Below are positions 52,543 to 53,935 of a stretch of DNA of 53,935 nt, piece after piece. This DNA is from Chara braunii. Taxonomy: Eukaryota; Streptophyta; Charophyceae; Charales; Characeae. Each line of letters begins with the position of its first letter. Positions within the stretch are counted from its first letter, which is position 1. The notes under the pieces are model-generated. The model worked only from the letters and a program-made list of their open reading frames with translations. It did no database searches and was not told the DNA's origin. The DNA lies in contig BFEA01000028.1 of assembly GCA_003427395.1 (NCBI GenBank), positions 927,168 to 981,102 on the forward strand, read 5' to 3'. A program made the position numbers and the translations under genes.

Positions 52543-52570
52543 TTAAAAAAAAGAAGAAAAAAAAAAAAAA

Positions 52571-53415
52571 GTATGGTGATCACAGATTTCTTACCTTCAA
52601 CAACAGCTGCTGGGTTTTGCCCAGTTCGCGCGCAGGAAAGAATGGAAAACGCTTTTCTAAAAACACTTGAAACGGTTTTCACCTTTGCAGTAGCGGATGC
52701 AGGTATTACGGCTCGATCCCTAGACCTCACTCACCTGTGTACAGTGCCCCGTGAGTTTGATCCCGTGACCTGCGTCGTAGGAGTTTGTAGCTGTTCGTCG
52801 TAGGTCTGTGTAGTAGTCAGGTCTTGCACTGTAGATCTGTCGCATAGGGGTCAAAAGTTGTTGTAGAGGTCGTAGCTGTAGCTTCTCTGAAAGGTCAAGG
52901 TCGTCGCTGCTACAGTTCTGAAAGGTCAAGGTCATAGCTGCTACAGAAACCGAAAGGCCAAGTCTGTAGACTTCCAGAAGCTCCGGAAGCGGCCATTCAG
53001 AGGCAAGTGGGCAAGTGGGCAAGTGGTGAGTCTGACCGTGCTGAGTCAGCGGTACCAGTCCCAGTCGCACTTAGTCCAGTCAGCAAGTACCATGTGGGAC
53101 TGTGTGCGCCAAGGGCCCGGTGGAAAAGGGCAGACCAGCGTCCAACAGAAGTATAAATCAAGAGGCAGCGTCCAGCGATTCATTGATTCCGCTGTGCGCC
53201 ATGCAGAAGCGCTGCCCGAGCGTTTGTGCGAGGTGGTCTGCAGGAAGCCCGAAGACGAAGTTCCGCATAGAAAGATGGAAGAGCTTCGCTGTCTAAGAGC
53301 GCAACGGAGGTTCACAGGTTCTGCTACAGTAACTGCTGTACTCCACTCATGCCACGGTGACTTCTACAGTGTTGTTCATAACCCTTGGTGCCACGGAGGT
53401 TCATACGAACGGAGT
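52571..53415. other. No gene recognised; small repeats
   Basis: CTGAAAGGTCAAGGTC recurs at about 52888 and 52918 with GCTGCTACAG after each. GTATAAATCA near 53151 is TATA-like, and a 192-residue plus frame (53023-53601) surrounds it but has no recognised domain and ends in simple-repeat arginines. Confidence 0.4.
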
Positions 53416-53417
53416 TC

Positions 53418-53474
53418 AAGAAGAAGAAGAAGAAGAAGAAGAAGAAGAAGAAGAAGAAGAAGAAGAAGAAGAAG
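53418..53474. repeat. (AAG)19 microsatellite
   Basis: Perfect trinucleotide run followed by GGGGGAGGCTGACGAGAA direct repeats and purine-rich sequence to about 53650. Confidence 0.95.
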
Positions 53475-53843
53475 GGGGAGGCTGACGAGAAGGGGGAGGC
53501 TGACGAGAAAGCGAAGAGGAGGGGGAGGAGGAGGAGGAAGTAGTCGAGGGGTAGGAGGAGGAGGAGGCGGACGAGAAAGCCGAAGAGGAGGGGGAACTTG
53601 AAGAGGAGGAGGAAATGTCGAGGAGGATTGAGGATGGGGTAAAGGCAAGTAGAAGGGAGGGAGGCACAGGGAGGAGACGACTAACGTTCTTAAGTCGTTT
53701 TCTTCTTCGTTTTGCGTTTCTCTCACCTTTTTTTTTGTTTTCAATTCTTGCGTCGTTTTCTTCTTCGTTTTGCGTTTTCTCCCTCTGGATTCCAAGCTAG
53801 AACGACGACGATGACGATAGAGGAGCGAGAACGAGCAAGTAGC

Positions 53844-53847
<4 letters not shown>

Positions 53848-53935
<88 letters not shown>
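53848..53935. repeat. (AG)n microsatellite at window end
   Basis: Uninterrupted AG dinucleotide (44 copies) up to the last base. The array may continue beyond the window. Confidence 0.97.

Larger units (their letters stand above)
48061..52570 (+). mobile_element. LINE E, 5'-truncated, with poly(A) tail
   Basis: The best-preserved LINE in the window: partial endonuclease, linker, RT, zinc domain, 1.3-kb 3' UTR and an A-rich tail (52543-52570). The start of the endonuclease is missing. Between RT palm and zinc domain the thumb/connection (about 250-300 residues compared with LINE A) is deleted near 50280-50330. One in-frame TAG (48736), a frameshift near 49400 and a mutated endonuclease site make it inactive. 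The 3' end matches LINE C. Confidence 0.92.

Noticed and set aside
53140-53300. TATA-like GTATAAATCA with downstream frame as a host gene promoter
   Set aside because: The frame has no recognised domain and ends in simple repeats; the TATA match alone is too weak.

Overview
This is a eukaryotic, gene-poor, repeat-dense window. I found no confident host protein-coding gene, rRNA or tRNA. Nearly all recognisable protein sequence comes from decayed mobile elements: one chromodomain-bearing Ty3/gypsy polyprotein (minus, about 1.5-5.4 kb), a second gypsy integrase fossil (plus, 44.3-45.4 kb), and five fragments of LINE (non-LTR) retrotransposons. The rest is inverted-repeat DNA elements, tandem repeats, microsatellites and two assembly gaps. 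Chromovirus-type gypsy plus RVT/zf-RVT-type LINEs, small hAT-like elements and a TTTAGGG-like patch suggest a large streptophyte genome, a plant or charophyte alga (Chara-like would fit). That assignment is inference, not proven.

Layout. 1-5.4 kb: gypsy pol in reverse, order protease, RT, RNase H, integrase, chromodomain, broken by at least three frameshifts and three stops. 6-6.9 kb: degenerate tandem hairpin repeat. 9.0-9.7 kb: inverted-repeat element. 10.2-10.5 kb: (ATG)n. 11.4 kb: 110-bp palindrome. 12.1-15.6 kb: LINE A, split by a hAT-like element with an 8-bp target duplication. 15.66-16.16 kb: second hAT-like element with a perfect 8-bp duplication. 16.2-18.8 kb plus 25.77-25.9 kb: LINE B, whose endonuclease is cut in two by a 6.9-kb element with about 180-bp terminal inverted repeats (18.84-25.77 kb). 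That insert holds a gap, tandem repeats and a cluster of short hairpins.

26.3-27.4 kb: 53-bp minisatellite. 28.2-29.1 kb: 172-bp satellite. 30.26 kb: perfect 56-nt palindrome. 30.3-33.9 kb: pyrimidine-rich block with a diverged direct duplication. 34-35.5 kb: LINE ORF1 fragment (LINE D). 35.5-36.5 kb: G-rich minisatellite. 37.65-42.06 kb: LINE C, with poly(A) tail and perhaps ORF1. 42.8-43.7 kb: gap. 44.3-45.4 kb: gypsy integrase fossil with a second copy of the 110-bp palindrome inserted in it. 48.06-52.57 kb: LINE E (plus), sharing its 3' end with LINE C. The window ends in (GA)n.

How the parts relate: this is a stratigraphy of nested insertions, not an operon or pathway. Old retroelements served as targets for younger inverted-repeat elements. 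The most interesting items are the 110-bp palindrome family, whose two copies differ by changes matched in both arms, and the 6.9-kb long-TIR element with its hairpin cluster. I saw no convincing new multi-gene system.
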